This document shows, piece by piece, positions 43,093 to 55,723 of a stretch of DNA of 64,000 nt. The notes under the pieces were generated by a model. It was not told the origin of the DNA, did not search any database, and worked only from the letters and a program-made list of their open reading frames with translations. The number at the start of each line of letters is the position of its first letter. The stretch's first letter is position 1. The position numbers were made by a program, and so were the translations under genes. Location: positions 35,822,001 to 35,886,000 of the forward strand of contig NC_080560.1 in assembly GCF_030253575.1 (NCBI RefSeq). The letters are read 5' to 3'. The DNA is from Rhododendron vialii (taxonomy: Eukaryota; Streptophyta; Magnoliopsida; Ericales; Ericaceae).

Positions 43093-45929
43093 CCTCGACT
43101 TATTATGCCCATGCCCTTATAGCCTATATGCGGTGGATGGATAGACTCTTGTAACCATGACATGGTTGCTATTTGCTTACATATACCTAATTTCTTTTGA
43201 AAAAAAGGAATAATTCCGCAAATATGTTTCCCAAAAATTGAGTTATAGTAAGAACCACGAAAACACGTATGGGTTCAAGGAAAGGATCTTGGGTAGATTT
43301 GAGTTTTTGGCTTACTCAAACACTCTAGGTTTTGTATATAGCCTTGTCTTGGGTTTTATGGTTTGGCATTTGGTGATTATATAGTGGGTATGTTACTGTC
43401 TTTTTCGAAGATTGTCAGTCCTGAACTTGGTTTGGGAAATGGGATATGTCTGATTCTATGTTATTTGGACTCACTTCTAAATATGTAAAGTTCCAACGTG
43501 TTTAGTTGGACTTCCACCAAGCAAACATGCTTTCTAGTTTTAAATTTACCATGATGACTCCTTTATAATGCATGAAATTGCCTACTGCACTGTGAAAACC
43601 CCATTTACCCTAGAAAATAAAAGGAATATACTAAGCACTTCGAATATTTCAGAGTGTCCCCATGTCGTTGAAATGTTAATCAATCAGATGGTTGATGGTT
43701 TGGTGCGTTGTTCTGATCTTGTAGTACTGGTCTGGAACTAGTTTGATGATGTTGTAAAATCGGAGGTCATTTAAGCCGAAAATTAGAGTGGATCGTATTA
43801 TGCTTTGTTTCACTTACTGGCTTTTATCGGGTGATTTGGTAGATTCTCTTATTTTTCATCCTTTGAGACTAGACATTAGTGGATTACATGTATGTTGTGG
43901 ACCTTGTGGTTGAAGCTTGGATTCGTGTGGGTGTGGGAGGCAACACAGGAAAAAGATTGCACTTGATTTTCTTTATTTGATATAATGAAGTAAAATTCCA
44001 TATCTTTTGTTTCCGAACGCGCGTCGGACATTTAAATTCAGCCTCGGCGTTTGAAGGTGTTAGGGATAGACAGTGGGCAATATGTGCTAGTTGAAATTGC
44101 ACCCCATTTCCAACTTCAAGGACCAAGAAGCTTAGCTGAGAATATTGAATCTGTACTATTTTGTATTTTTGCTTGCATGGTTTTTGTTATGTTGTCTAAT
44201 CTTAAGTGATTTGTTCTTTTTGGCCTAGAATGCGTTTTCGCTGTTCCTCTTAGTTTTTCCCTCTTTAATTGTCTTTTGGTTTATTGGAAGAACGAGTGTA
44301 TAACACATTGTAGTCTTAACTCTTGACTTATGTGCCTTGACATGGAGAAAAGATTTTGGATCTTATGCTCACGCATTGATCTGCAGACTGCAGTGAAGTA
44401 ACTTTTATAGTTAACCTAGTGTGTAGCTGTTTCAGAGTCACCTCAAGCTAATGTGTTTCGAGGCAGTGATTGTTGGCCATGTGGGGATTGTCGGCTGCCC
44501 CCTTGAGTTTGAATGGACGTATTTTGCTTTAAATGGTGTTTTAGCTCAACGTCAAGCCTGTATATTGTCACCGTCATTAATAGCGTAATACCTTAAAAAC
44601 AAATGCAATTATATCTTTTACAAATGGTTATAGACATTGGTGCTCTTTATCCGAGTGAAATGATTTCAGTTCTTTACATGCAAGTGGTGCTGGTTACTGT
44701 TGAAGAGTAATCTATATTGCCCTTTTTTTGAATCACCACATTAGCTTTAATTGTGTACGCGAGTACTGACTTGAAATTCAAGCATGGTAGTCATATAAAA
44801 GTGACCTACGCAGCGCCTAAGGACCTGCATCAAATTATTTTCCATTTGCTTAATTTCTCCATCTTTGAATTCTATGCTTTGAATGACAAGTGCAATATTT
44901 CCTGAAGGTTTTAATTTGTAACTATGGTTTGTTTAGTAAATAAGCTTCAGATACCATATATTTTTTTAATAGTGGGATTAGTTATCTAATAGGTGAATCT
45001 TTTTTAGAAACGCTGCTGTACCTTAGTATTAGCAGGAAAAATAATATTTTTCATCACAAGGACAACCCCAACTTTTTAACTGACCCTAAGACAAGGATGA
45101 GTCAGCTGGACTTAAAGCTACACTTAATTTGTGAAGCAATATGCTGAGAGCAGGCTGTTGGTACTTGCAGGACAAATTGGATATGCTCTCGTTCCCATGA
45201 TTGCCAGAGGAGTGATGTTGGGTCCAGACCAGTCCGTGATCCTTCACATGCTGGATATTCCATCTGCTACAGAGGCATTAAACGGAGTGAAAATGGAATT
45301 GGTGGATGCTGCATTTCCTCTTCTTAAAGGCAGGAACTCTTGATCCTTCCTTTTTCACTGCACGAATTCGATGGTGCATTATTGTACCCTACAATATGTT
45401 TTGTAGTTTATGTACATGTTATATGCTGAGATCTGAGGTGACAAATATGATCTGACATACAGTGAGTCTTAACTGTCAAATATAATATTCGTATCAGGTG
45501 TTGTTGCAACAACTGGCTTGCACTGGAGTCAACATTGCTGTCATGGTTGGTGGATTCCCTCGGAAAGAAGGTATGGAAAGAAAAGACGTCATGTCAAAGA
45601 ATGTTGCTATCTACAAATCTCAAGCTTCTGCTCTGGAAAAGCACGCTGCTGCAAACTGCAAGGTCCGTTTTGAGTCGACAGAACAATTATTTCTGGGCAT
45701 CTAATAGCTGATTATTTTTGAACAACCGGCTGTGGACCCATCAGAAGTCTTGGAATGCTACAACTTTTTCCCCTTCTAAACTTTATTTAGTCTCTCTATG
45801 ATATATATAGTCAATGCTTCCCTTTTATCGTTATATAGCCTGAGTTTGAAGTTCCTATCATTTGTCTACATTGGGAATTGCCGAATTTGCAAAGTATCCA
45901 TCGACGCACTGGTTCACGTAGGATTGGCA

Positions 45930-47060
45930 GTATAAGCTATCCTGGGATAGTAATCTTGGGATAACTTACAGCGAGGAAGCTTTTTCTGGGCCCAAAAAAC
46001 CTGCCCACGCCTTCCCTTGGAAGAAAATAATTGCACATAAGTGGGATAAAAGGGCCATATGCTGTCCTATCCAAGCTACCTCATCTTGAAGGCTAAGACC
46101 AGCCCTGCTAATACCATTTACTTGGAGAAAGTGAGCCCAGAGTCTAGCAGAATATTCACAACTGAAAAAGAGATCAGCATGTGTTTCTTGCTCCAATCCA
46201 CACAGACCACACCCATCATCAGTGACAACTCCCCATGCATGAAGCCTGTCTTAAGTAGGCAACCTGCCTAGGAATGCAATCCAATCAATTATTGCCCATC
46301 TGGGCCCATAATGTAAACACTAGATTACTTTGTGCCAAGGCACAATAGCAGCTTTAACTCTAATGTCCTCCCAAGCAAACTTGATAGTAAAAGAGCCACA
46401 GGGTGTAAAAGTCTATTGGACTGAAATAACTGAATCATCGCAAATTTTATTGGGTAGAAGAGATGTAAGAGTATTAGCAATAATATCTTGAGTAACACCC
46501 CTTTTCAATGATAGAACTGACCTTAGCAGCTAGAGCCCTTCCCACACTATGACCAAGGCTGTCTCCATACCTCAAGTGCAGAGGGCCTAAAGAATGCCAG
46601 TTGTCCCACCAAAGGAATGTGTTCTGTCCATTGCCCACAACACATTTTATTCAAGGCTGAACTAAATTTCTGAGTTTAAGAGGTTTCCTGATAGTCCAGG
46701 AAGCATTTTGAGGAATCTTTTTTTTTTTGCTCGGCCATTTTGAGGAATCTTCATAATCCAAAAGCAAGAGCTCTTGATTACATAGGTATGCACCCACTTA
46801 ACCCAGAGCGTATCAGATTTTTGACATACAGCCCAAATATGTTTAACCATTGCTGCCTTGTTCCAACCCTCAAGAACTCTGAACCCAAGGCCTCCTTCTT
46901 CCTTAGGTTTACAAACTGAGTTCCAATTAACCTTTGCCCCAGATGTTTTCATAGTAGGACCTGTCCAGAAGAATGCTCTTAGAGCGCTTTCAATGTTAGC
47001 CAAGATATTAAAAGGAACGACGAATGTAGAACTCCAAAAAATCTGAATGCTGAACATATA
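45930..47060 (-). mobile_element. LINE C-terminal fragment, antisense in MDH intron 3
   Basis: On the minus strand, the segment 47057-46662 encodes LINE ORF2 sequence downstream of the reverse transcriptase (FWTGPTMKTSGAKVNWNSVC, KEEGGLGFRVLEGWNKAAMV). After decayed sequence, 46196-45966 encodes the zinc-binding end (QETHADLFFSCEYSARLW). Several frameshifts separate them, so it is inactive. It lies wholly within an intron of the MDH locus. Confidence 0.8.
46704..46751. mobile_element. Micro-insertion with 16-bp target-site duplication, inside the LINE fragment
   Basis: CATTTTGAGGAATCTT occurs at 46704-46719 and 46736-46751. The 16 bp between read, on the minus strand, GCCGAGC followed by A residues. 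One of the shortest inserts of its class. Confidence 0.85.
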
Positions 47061-48636
47061 ATGCTGAACTCCAAATCTGAATGCTGAGCACTTTCATGCC
47101 GCAATCTTAATTGCCTGTTTACCCTATTTTCATTTCTGTTGCTTCTTTTTTCCTGGGATTGGGTGGTACAAGATTTTAGAACACTCAGTAATTTCCTGCA
47201 TAATTTTCTCCCTTAACCTTTCTTCGAAATTATCAAATTCTTCTTGTATCATACTTGCTTTGCATATGTTGTAGTTGTTTTTATTGATCTGTTGGGCTAT
47301 CAACCAGAGATTGGCTCGTACTCATCTCATAGCAGAATGAATTGCATCACATTTCAGATGCGTGAAGGAAATGACTAAACTTGATCTTTTTTATTCTTCC
47401 AGGTTTTGGTTGTTGCTAATCCTGCCAACACCAATGCATTGATCCTAAAGGAATTTGCACCATCAATTCCTGAGAAAAACATTAGTTGTTTGACAAGGTT
47501 GGACCATAACAGGGCCCTTGGTCAAATCTCAGAGAGATTGAATGTACCAGTATCGGATGTGAAAAATGTTATTATTTGGGGAAATCATTCCTCAACTCGG
47601 TATCCTGATGTCAACCATGCAACTGTGAAGACACCAGCTGGCGATAAGCCTGTCCGTGAGCTTGTTGCGAATGATGAATGGTATGAATTGTATTCATATC
47701 GTACTTTTGTACTCGCATATTTGTGTCATAAGTTATGTACTTTTCACCAACGAATTTTAATATCCTTGCGTAGGTTGCATGGTGAATTCATAGCTACAGT
47801 CCAACAGCGTGGAGCCGCCATTATCAAGGCTAGAAAGCTCTCTAGTGCATTGTCTGCTGCTAGCTCTGCCTGTGACCACATACGCGATTGGGTCCTTGGG
47901 ACTCCAGAGGTCAGTCTTGTTCTTTCGTTTTATACGAGCGAAAATCAACCCTCACATTCTGTCCTGCTGTATAGTCATTGGTATATTTACCGTAAACCAT
48001 CCCCAATTTATCTTTTCTTTTGCATCAACATTGTAGGGAACTTGGGTGTCTATGGGTGTGTACTCAGATGGGTCGTACAATGTGCCGGCTGGGCTAATTT
48101 ATTCTTTCCCTTTTACTTGTTGCAATGGACAATGGACAATTTTTCAAGGTAAGAGCATGGCTAATTATCATTTGATACTGAGTCATAGCATTAGAATTTT
48201 TATCATCAACTTTCTATGTTGATCAATCTTCAAATATTGTAGCATCCAGCAATGATTGTGGTATATTCCTTATAGTCCATCTTTGGCATTTAGATTTCCT
48301 TTCATTATTTAGATCGAAATGGCATGTAGTTTTTTGGCCAGGAGTATTGTCTTCCTATTATTCAATGGTTGGTTATATGAATTTGTCCTACATTTCACTA
48401 GTTCTTTAATTGCTTTGATAGTTGCTCTTTGGTAAAATTAGGGTGAATGGCATTTTTCTTGTCTTTTACGTGTTACTCAACAGTTCCCGATATGATGGAT
48501 GACTGCTTAGCAACTGTTCTGCTTTCCTTTCCATGTTTTAGGTCTCTCAATTGATGATCTTTCAAGGAAAAAGTTGGACTTGACAGCTGAAGAGCTCACT
48601 GAGGAAAAGGCTCTGGCCTATTCCTGCCTCACTTGA

Positions 48637-49845
48637 ATTCCCTCTTCCCCTTTATATTGCTGCAGTAAGTACTTCCATGATCTTTGTTTTAATGGAAGTT
48701 GGTTGGATTTACAAGGGATGCGTAATGATTGAGAAGCTGCTTGTTCAGCTCTTTCACACTTGTTATTTACATGATAATACATGAATTTTGAACTCTTGTG
48801 GAGGATAGAAGAAATCCTGGATGGGTAAATATACGAGATTAAGTTTTTGCTGGAATTTTCTTATTTTCCAGATAAGGGTGCCATGATATATGTGGTTTAG
48901 GCGTGAAAATATGCAGTTCTTTTTTTTGGTCGATACTGCTATATCATTTGTCATGTGCAGATATGCTTTCCTTTTAGAAATGTCACTTGTCTTCAAAAAT
49001 TGAAATGCTTGTTTCATTTCTTACTTTGCCGGAGTTGCGTAGATGCGAGAAATGTGCTCGAAGGTTGGATAAGGTCGGTTGGTGTTGAGCGATTCTTCTG
49101 GGGGGTAGTTAGAAACAGTGTTTCGGCCTCCTAAACAGACGAATACTTTCGTACTTGTGGGTTGGCTGAGTTTTTGCTCTCTTTATGAGGAGATTTCGGT
49201 AGGCAAACCATTCTATTTGCTATGCTTGCTTGTTACTGTCTCTGCGTGTTTACCTCGAAAAGCTGAGGCCTCCCTTACTAGATGGTGACCAACTAGGTAA
49301 CAAGCACTTTCTGCATGTCACTTTTCTCTTAATACTCCATCAATCTCTTGTATTTTTAAGTAGTCATCTAACGATTGCACTTGAATTTAAATCGGAAGAC
49401 ATGTATTTCCCTTGTTGCACCTTTATTCAAACCCCAAAGGGTACAGTCCTGGCGAGTTATGAAGGATAGTTTTGGAAAACCATATGCTTTGCACGTAAAA
49501 CTTCCAATGCTAGGAATTATCTAGGATTCTTTTGGAAGACTATATTAATTTACACTTGAATCTTCCAGAAGGTGGACTAACAATTAGGGGGAAAAGGAGG
49601 TTTATGGTACTACCTGTAGCTTTTGAAGCCCTTGCTGCATTATGGTCGGAGTACATTGATAGAAAAGGGGCTAATTGTGTAGGGAGAACTCAGTTATTTG
49701 ACCTTGCATAACCATTTAACCATGAATCAACTAGATATCTGTACTAGAGTAGCTATGAGTAGGGGCAACTTAAGATTGTTAAGTGCTTGTTGGAAACGAA
49801 GACAGAGAGATGGTGAAGGATAGAATGATAGAGGAGCTAATCCCA
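48637..49845. other. 3' UTR and downstream sequence of the MDH locus
   Basis: No further gene seen. A T-tract followed by GGTCGATACTGC at about 48,918 may be another short LINE tail but has no matching flanking repeat. Confidence 0.45.
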
Positions 49846-50050
49846 AGGGGTTGGCTTGGTGGTCAAGGCCTCAGACTTGAAGTTTGCCATCTCTTAAGTC
49901 TCAGGTTCGAAACTTCCTAGGTTCTATTAATTCCTATTAGGCCAGCTTATATGGGCTTAGATCCTGCGTTAGATGCGCCATTAGTCACCATGAATTAATT
50001 GAGGTAAGCGTGAGATGGTCCAAGTAGTTTGATTTATAAAAGAAAAACAA
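49846..50050 (+). mobile_element. tRNA-derived SINE
   Basis: AAGGGGTTGGCTTGGTGG (A-box-like) and CTCAGGTTCGAAACTTCC (B-box-like) are about 55 bp apart; it ends in GATTTATAAAAGAAAAAC. The tRNA-like head is better preserved than in the other copies. Confidence 0.75.
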
Positions 50051-50180
50051 CAATAGAAGAGCTAAGACATTTTACTGAACATCCATGTCATGACCCGTTC
50101 CAGCTGATTTGCTTAACTCTTAGCCTAACCACGTAGCTTAAAAGGTTACCTTCAAGTTATACAGTTGTTGCTCGTGGTCC

Positions 50181-51840
50181 CACTACAAGAAAATCGGAAT
50201 CTAGCAACTGTCAAAGCGTCATGACAGAACACAAAAAGCATCGCTAAAGGTTATACCAACGGTTCACCAACCGTTGGCCAAACCATTGCTAGATATCCAT
50301 CACCGTAGAGGTATAGCGACGGTTTTTTTAGTAACGGTTTCTTTAGCGATGCTTATAACCGTTGCTAAAGACAATATTTTTAAAAAAAAAAAATCACCAT
50401 TGTGGGACATAATGGCCACGTGTCCTCCATGTGTTGTTGACGTGGCACCCACATGTCGCCCGTGTGGCGCTGACATGGCACCCACGTGTGACGCTTATAA
50501 TCGTTGCTAAAGACATTTTTAAAATAAAAAAAAATCACCATTGTGGGACATAATGGCCATGTGTCCTCCATGTGTTGTTGACGTGGCACCCACATGTTGC
50601 CCGCATGGCACGTACGTGGCAACAAATTTTGCTCCTCCTGGGAATCGAACCCAGTACCTCGCATTCTTGTGTGCGCGTGCGTGTAAAATGAAGCACCTAC
50701 TAATATTTATACTATACTAATCAGATTTTTCTTAATCTAATTTTTTAAATTGTTTTTATACTATACAAACACCTACTAATAACTTTTTTTTTCCCCGATT
50801 GGAACCGTCTATTTTTTACATAGTAAAGAGTACATCCTTCGTACCAAGAATGAAATTAATCGGGTATTGCTACGCACTTGATCGGGCATAAAATTTTATT
50901 TTATTAATGAAATTTTTGTCTCAATAAAGAAGTTTTCTAAACTCGATCAAGCCAAATTTTTACAAGAATGGTTTAATCAATAAGGAAAACAAAATCAATG
51001 GTCTCGATCATCACGGTTGTGTTGTGGTTGAGTTGCTACTGTATGTTTAAATATAACACAAGACGTAGTTTGTTATGAATTACATTGAATGTATATATTT
51101 TATATGTAATTACAAACTCAATTTTTACAATCGTCAATCTAAACCGTTGGGATTTCGCGTCTCACTAATTTCGTCACTATCACCAACATCGAAGATCGTC
51201 AGATATTGGCGACCGCTTGATCGGAGCACATTTGATGCATCCCGAGCATTAAAGTATTAGATTGTAAAACCCGACCCACACCTCAGTCATTTTTTTTCCG
51301 ATTGAAACTGTCTATCTTTTACATATTAATGAGTACTTCATTCGTACCAAAAATGAAGTTAATCGGGTATCACTACACACTTGATTGGATAAAAAAACTC
51401 ATTTTGTTAATGAAATTGTGCCTCGATAAAGAAGCTTTCTAAATCCAATTGAGTCAAATTTTTATGAGAATTATTTAATCAACATGGAAAAAAAGTCAAC
51501 CGTCTCAATCAGTAGTTCGGGTTTGGAAAACAGATCGCATGAAAGAAAATTAGTTTTGGCGGTGTAAAAATCTACTAACGGTTAATGAAAACCGTCGCTA
51601 TTGTCCGGTTTATATTGGTTACTGGTAACCGTCGCTATAGTCTAGTTCTTAGTAACAATTATTAAAAATTATCACTGTGGTCTTGTAATCTACTAACGGT
51701 TGCATGAAAACCGTCGCTATAGTCCTGTTTTTAGTAACGTTTTGCAAACCATTACTATACACCATCTATACCGACGGTTTTTGTCGGTTTTTCCAAGCAT
51801 TACTAAAAATACTGTTGGGAATCCCAAATTTCTTGTAGTG
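50181..51840. mobile_element. Non-autonomous CACTA (En/Spm) transposon, 1,660 bp
   Basis: Ends are CACTACAAGAAAATCGG and CCAAATTTCTTGTAGTG, flanked by TCC on both sides (50178-50180, 51841-51843): the 3-bp duplication of CACTA elements. Subterminal regions hold many copies of ACCGTTGCTAAAG or AACCGTCGCTATAG motifs in both orientations, the usual transposase-binding arrays. No transposase. A 142-bp direct repeat lies inside. Confidence 0.92.
50347..50640. repeat. Direct repeat of 142-bp period inside the CACTA element
   Basis: GCTTATAACCGTTGCTAAAG (50351) recurs as GCTTATAATCGTTGCTAAAG (50493). The following AATCACCATTGTGGGACATA block recurs likewise (50392, 50533). The unit includes several ACGTGGCACCCAC strings. 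Confidence 0.85.
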
Positions 51841-51889
51841 TCCCTTATATACCAATTCATCATTCCCAAATTGGGCAATGTGGGATCTG

Positions 51890-52020
51890 ACAATCCAACT
51901 AGTTGTTGTTTTGGGTGAGATGGTCTTAATAGTTACTAGCAATGGTAATTGAACCTGAGACCTTAGAATGGATCAAACTCCTTAGTCTCAAGTTTTCACC
52001 AAGCCTTACCCCTAGTGGTT
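51890..52020 (-). mobile_element. tRNA-derived SINE head, minus strand
   Basis: In reverse complement it reads GGTAAGGCTTGGTGAAAAC (A-box-like) and TCTCAGGTTCAATTACC (B-box-like), about 45 bp apart, just outside the CACTA element. Confidence 0.55.
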
Positions 52021-53414
52021 TCCAACTATTGGTTATGGGTATTCATTTGCCTACTGAAGCAAGGGAATTTGATCAATCCGATTGCCAGTCCATCAGATTC
52101 GGTTCTTGCTTCGTTGAGTTTATATCGCGTGCAAGATTTGTTCATCAGGTAATTAGACAGGGCTACCAGCAGGGTTTGAATACAAGAAGTCTGGGCTTAT
52201 AGTTGAACCAAAATATCTTGCGATCACAAGCCTCTGGTCTAGCCTGAGAGGGTTCCTTTTCCACTTCCTAGTTTATGATAGAGAATTGACTGGGTTAAAA
52301 ATTAAGACAACCAAGTGACTTGGAAGAAACGTTGTAGCCGCCAGGGAAAAACGAACATACACTAGATGAAAGAGACAGAAAGCTTCAGGCACTGACTTGT
52401 CGCTGGGGACAAGGGTTATAAAGGGCGTTGGAAATTTGGGAGTAACTGAGATGGAAATGGGGAGAAAGATGTACAACAATGACCAAGAAAATTCAGAAGA
52501 AAGTTCAAAGGAACACATACGGTGCATTTCTACTTGGTTTCCAAGTAAAGACTTGAGCTGGTAAAAGTATTTCTACACAAGTAGTCAGTTCAATGGATAA
52601 GTGTGTTTTTTTTTTTCCCCTTTCATTTGAACAATGCAAATCCTATTCTACTACTAATCTAGGGGGAAGGGGATGGGGATGCGCTGGTGAGTTTTGAACC
52701 ATCACTTGGTACAAGAAGTATGAGGCGCCTACCACTTTGTTGTCACTCCATGGATAAGTTCAATGATGAGTAGTTGAAGTTTAAAAAGTGGGTAGGTTCA
52801 ATGATGAGTAATTGAAGTTTAAAAAGTGCGTAGGATATGTGAAAAGCATATGTGAATGCATGAAAGAGTATACATATCATTTTTTTTTTTTCAAAATAAC
52901 TCCAAATGTTCAGGTCAATTTATGCTCAATTCTAGGGGATTAGTCGCACCGTCAACTATCAGGGTTCGGTTAAAGTCAGGAAAAAATCTCACATAAGCTA
53001 GACTCACAAAAATTAGATTTCGAGACTGAGGCCTAAGATGGAGTAAACTCCTACGTATACTTACTCATTGGCGTTTAGATTGTAGTATCAATAGATGAAG
53101 GTGAAAAAGTGTATTAAATCCATAATTGCATAGCTTACTCAACACCCAGCAGAGCAGTTGTCAGCATAACCGTTAGTCTCTATGAGAAGCTAACGCACGA
53201 GGTGGCTGAAAAAGTTGGAAAATTAGAAACTTCCCGTTCACAATTAAATTAATTTAATTAAGAAGAAATTTGATTTTTCCCAGCAAATTCTGCCTTTTCT
53301 AGTCTTGTTTACTTTGTGAGAAAAAGCATAGTTAAAGGAGATCACTTTCCAAATAGTACAGTATTAAATATGGTAAGCACCCTTTTTTCCTCCTCCCTAT
53401 TTTCTTCTTTTTGA
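52021..53414. other. Intergenic sequence
   Basis: No gene supported. A tRNA-like fragment on the minus strand (complement of GAGTTTTGAACCATCAC, about 52,690) may be SINE debris. A phrase AAGTTCAATGATGAGTAATTG-like is repeated at about 52,757 and 52,797. Confidence 0.4.
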
Positions 53415-53822
53415 GTGATGCTACAGGTACCGATCCCGTCGGTATCGAAATCGTTGGGACGGCCGCGCCGGGCGGTCTCTGGCCACCGGACGGCCGATCC
53501 GAGCCGTCCAAAAATTCTAAAAAACAAAAAGAAGGGGGCTTACGCGGGAATCAACAGTATCCGAGGTGTGTAAGGTGCTTGATCCGAGCACCATTTTTTC
53601 GTGTATATATGTATATTCCAGCGAATATACATATATACACGAAAAAATGGTGCTCGGATCAAGCACCTTACACACCTCGGATGCCATTAATTCCAGCGCA
53701 ATCCCCCTCGTTTTTTTTTTTTAGAATTTTTGGACGGCTCGGATCGGCCGTCCGGTGGCCGGAGACGGCCCGGTGCGGCCGTCCCTACGATTTCGGTACC
53801 GACGGGGTCGGTACCAATATCA
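53415..53822. mobile_element. Long near-perfect hairpin element B
   Basis: Arms of about 190 bp begin GGTACCGATCCCGTCGGTA and end TACCGACGGGGTCGGTACC, meeting at about 53,622 in TATATTCCAGCGAATATA. The arms share CGGCCGATCCGAGCCG and a TTTTTCGTGTATA stretch with hairpin A, so they are one family with diverged ends. Confidence 0.82.
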
Positions 53823-55080
53823 TTTCTGCTTCTTTTTAGCAGCCCATGAACGGATTGCTCATTTTGAAAGGTAGATTGTTTCCTTTAGATATGATTTACC
53901 TCTCATAATTGAGTACAAGGTAAGAGGGTAATTTCACTTAAAATATTCAACTAGGTAATCATGGACTAGTAAGGGGCAAGAGGACACTTTTAACACATAC
54001 ACAAATCCAAAATTCCCGATGTGGGAAGCCAGCCCGTGACACAGGCTTGAAAGCCTCACCGATCCTTTGGAACCTGAGCTTGGCCCCTAGTCCACGGGGA
54101 AGTTGGCCAAGAACCTGGTTTTTTTTTAGTAGAGGGTGAGAGGGTAATTCTGCATAACTCACTCAACTAGGCAACTGCTAATAAATCTCAATCAACTAGA
54201 GGGCTCGATTGGAAATTCGAAATCAATTATGTGTTGCAAAATTGCAAGAAAATTATTTATGACCGATCTCTTTGCTAGGGCAGGTTTAATTGTTCATTTT
54301 TTACCATGCCGTAGCTTTAGAATTTCATTACTGGTAATATTTTTCTGTTCCAAACACGCGAAGGCAGGATTTACATGCAAAAAAGGATACTAATTAATAT
54401 GCAATGTATTATGTATCCTATCTCTACGTCTAATCATACTTTTTATAGAATTATTGTGTCTTTACATTTTAGTAAACGAATATACGTTTAGTTAAAAATA
54501 TGTCTATTGAGTTGGCCTCTCTTTGACCCTTTGACCAGAATCCTGGTTCCGTCACTACTAGCTATATTGGAAGCAGTTTCCAAAGCAAATGAAATATCTT
54601 TTCCGACTGTATATCAATGCATTTCTTTTCCGACTATACTGTTTTCATCTTTGCATCTTTACAGTTAACGAAAACTTTCTTCGCTGTTCAAAAAAAATTG
54701 CAGCCCGGAGTATGTATCGCATGTGAGATACGAACATGAGTATAATTAACAAAGCACAAAATCGATTAGATATTATAAAATTGTTGATAGTACAACTTTT
54801 TCACCATCAGTGACGGAAGATGTTACTAATAAAAATTGTGTACGTTCGCATCCTGATTCGTGTTTTCATTGCACGAATATATTTTATTGACGTATCGATA
54901 TTATTTCAAAACGTATTGAATCATAAGATATGCATTGCACGCAGCGCACCGTAATTGTCTTTTTTTTTTAAACATAAAATATAGTTAAAGATACGTATCG
55001 ATTTTATTGCAAACGCACCGATCGACCCGTAAGATTTGTCTCTTGAATAGTAGAACTTCAATAACACTAATGAAAACACA
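53823..55080. other. Intergenic sequence
   Basis: No gene supported. A segment at about 53,955-54,130 (CCCGATGTGGGAAGCC) looks repeat-derived but could not be assigned. Confidence 0.4.
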
Positions 55081-55320
55081 ATCTCAAGGGTTGGCTTAGT
55101 GATTAAGGCCTGAAACATAAAAGTTTGCTTCCTATTTACTCTTAAGATATGAGGCAAGAAATTTCTCATGTGCTGTCAATTCATTTGGGGTCAATCCATA
55201 CAAAGCTTTACTTTGGCTTTAATTGGATTTCCCGTAAGTGAATGTTGGGATTGGACCCTCAAGATTAGTCGAGGTGCGTGTAAGCTGATCTGGACAACTG
55301 AGTTATAAAAAATACTAACA
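55081..55320 (+). mobile_element. tRNA-derived SINE
   Basis: TCAAGGGTTGGCTTAGTG (A-box-like) starts it, the body matches 42882-43092 (AAGATTAGTCGAGGTGCG) and it ends AACTGAGTTATAAAAAATAC. The B box is degenerate. Confidence 0.65.
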
Positions 55321-55723
55321 TAAAGCAACCCTCATCAAAATACTTGTACTAATAATATACAATAATTAATCATACAAGAGACTGTGTTCAGGAGAAAGAC
55401 ATAAAAATTTGGTCTTTTCATCATAAAATACTCAAAAAGCCACACTAAACCCTCTAATATTGTTTACAAAACAATTGTCAAGTCAAATTTTGATTCCCCT
55501 TTTGGCCTTCAACTCACTAACCACTTAACCTTGTACTACAATCTTTTGCCACTACCGAAGACTTGCTTTTTATTTCATTGACGAAATGACCCTTGCTTTT
55601 GGACTTGGAAAAAACTGTCACATTTGGAATTTTGCGTCCCAAAAAAAAAAAATTTGCCCCCAAAATTCCAAATTTTCTAGTGACACGAATATGAAAATAT
55701 AATGCTAATTAATAAAACGGTGT

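Larger units (their letters stand above)
42351..48636 (+). pseudogene. Cytosolic NAD-malate dehydrogenase locus, seven exons, frameshifted in exon 3
   Basis: Exons are 42351-42393, 45171-45329, 45498-45662, 47403-47680, 47774-47909, 48037-48148 and 48542-48636. The encoded sequence follows plant cytosolic MDH closely: [53 protein letters not shown], the catalytic stretch IIWGNHSS and the end ALAYSCLT. Total exon length is 988 nt, while 332 codons plus stop need 999. The 11 missing bases lie in exon 3, between GTTGCAACAACT and GCTTGCACTGG. The shift leads to TAA at 47417-47419 after 127 codons, well before the last exon junctions. Intron 2 begins GC rather than GT. Exon 6 has unusual changes ([13 protein letters not shown]). 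The enzyme would interconvert malate and oxaloacetate. A sequence error in the deletion cannot be excluded. Confidence 0.85.

Noticed and set aside
50640-50690. tRNA-like B box (complement of GGGAATCGAACCCAG)
   Set aside because: It lies inside the CACTA element, and no full tRNA fold fits around it.
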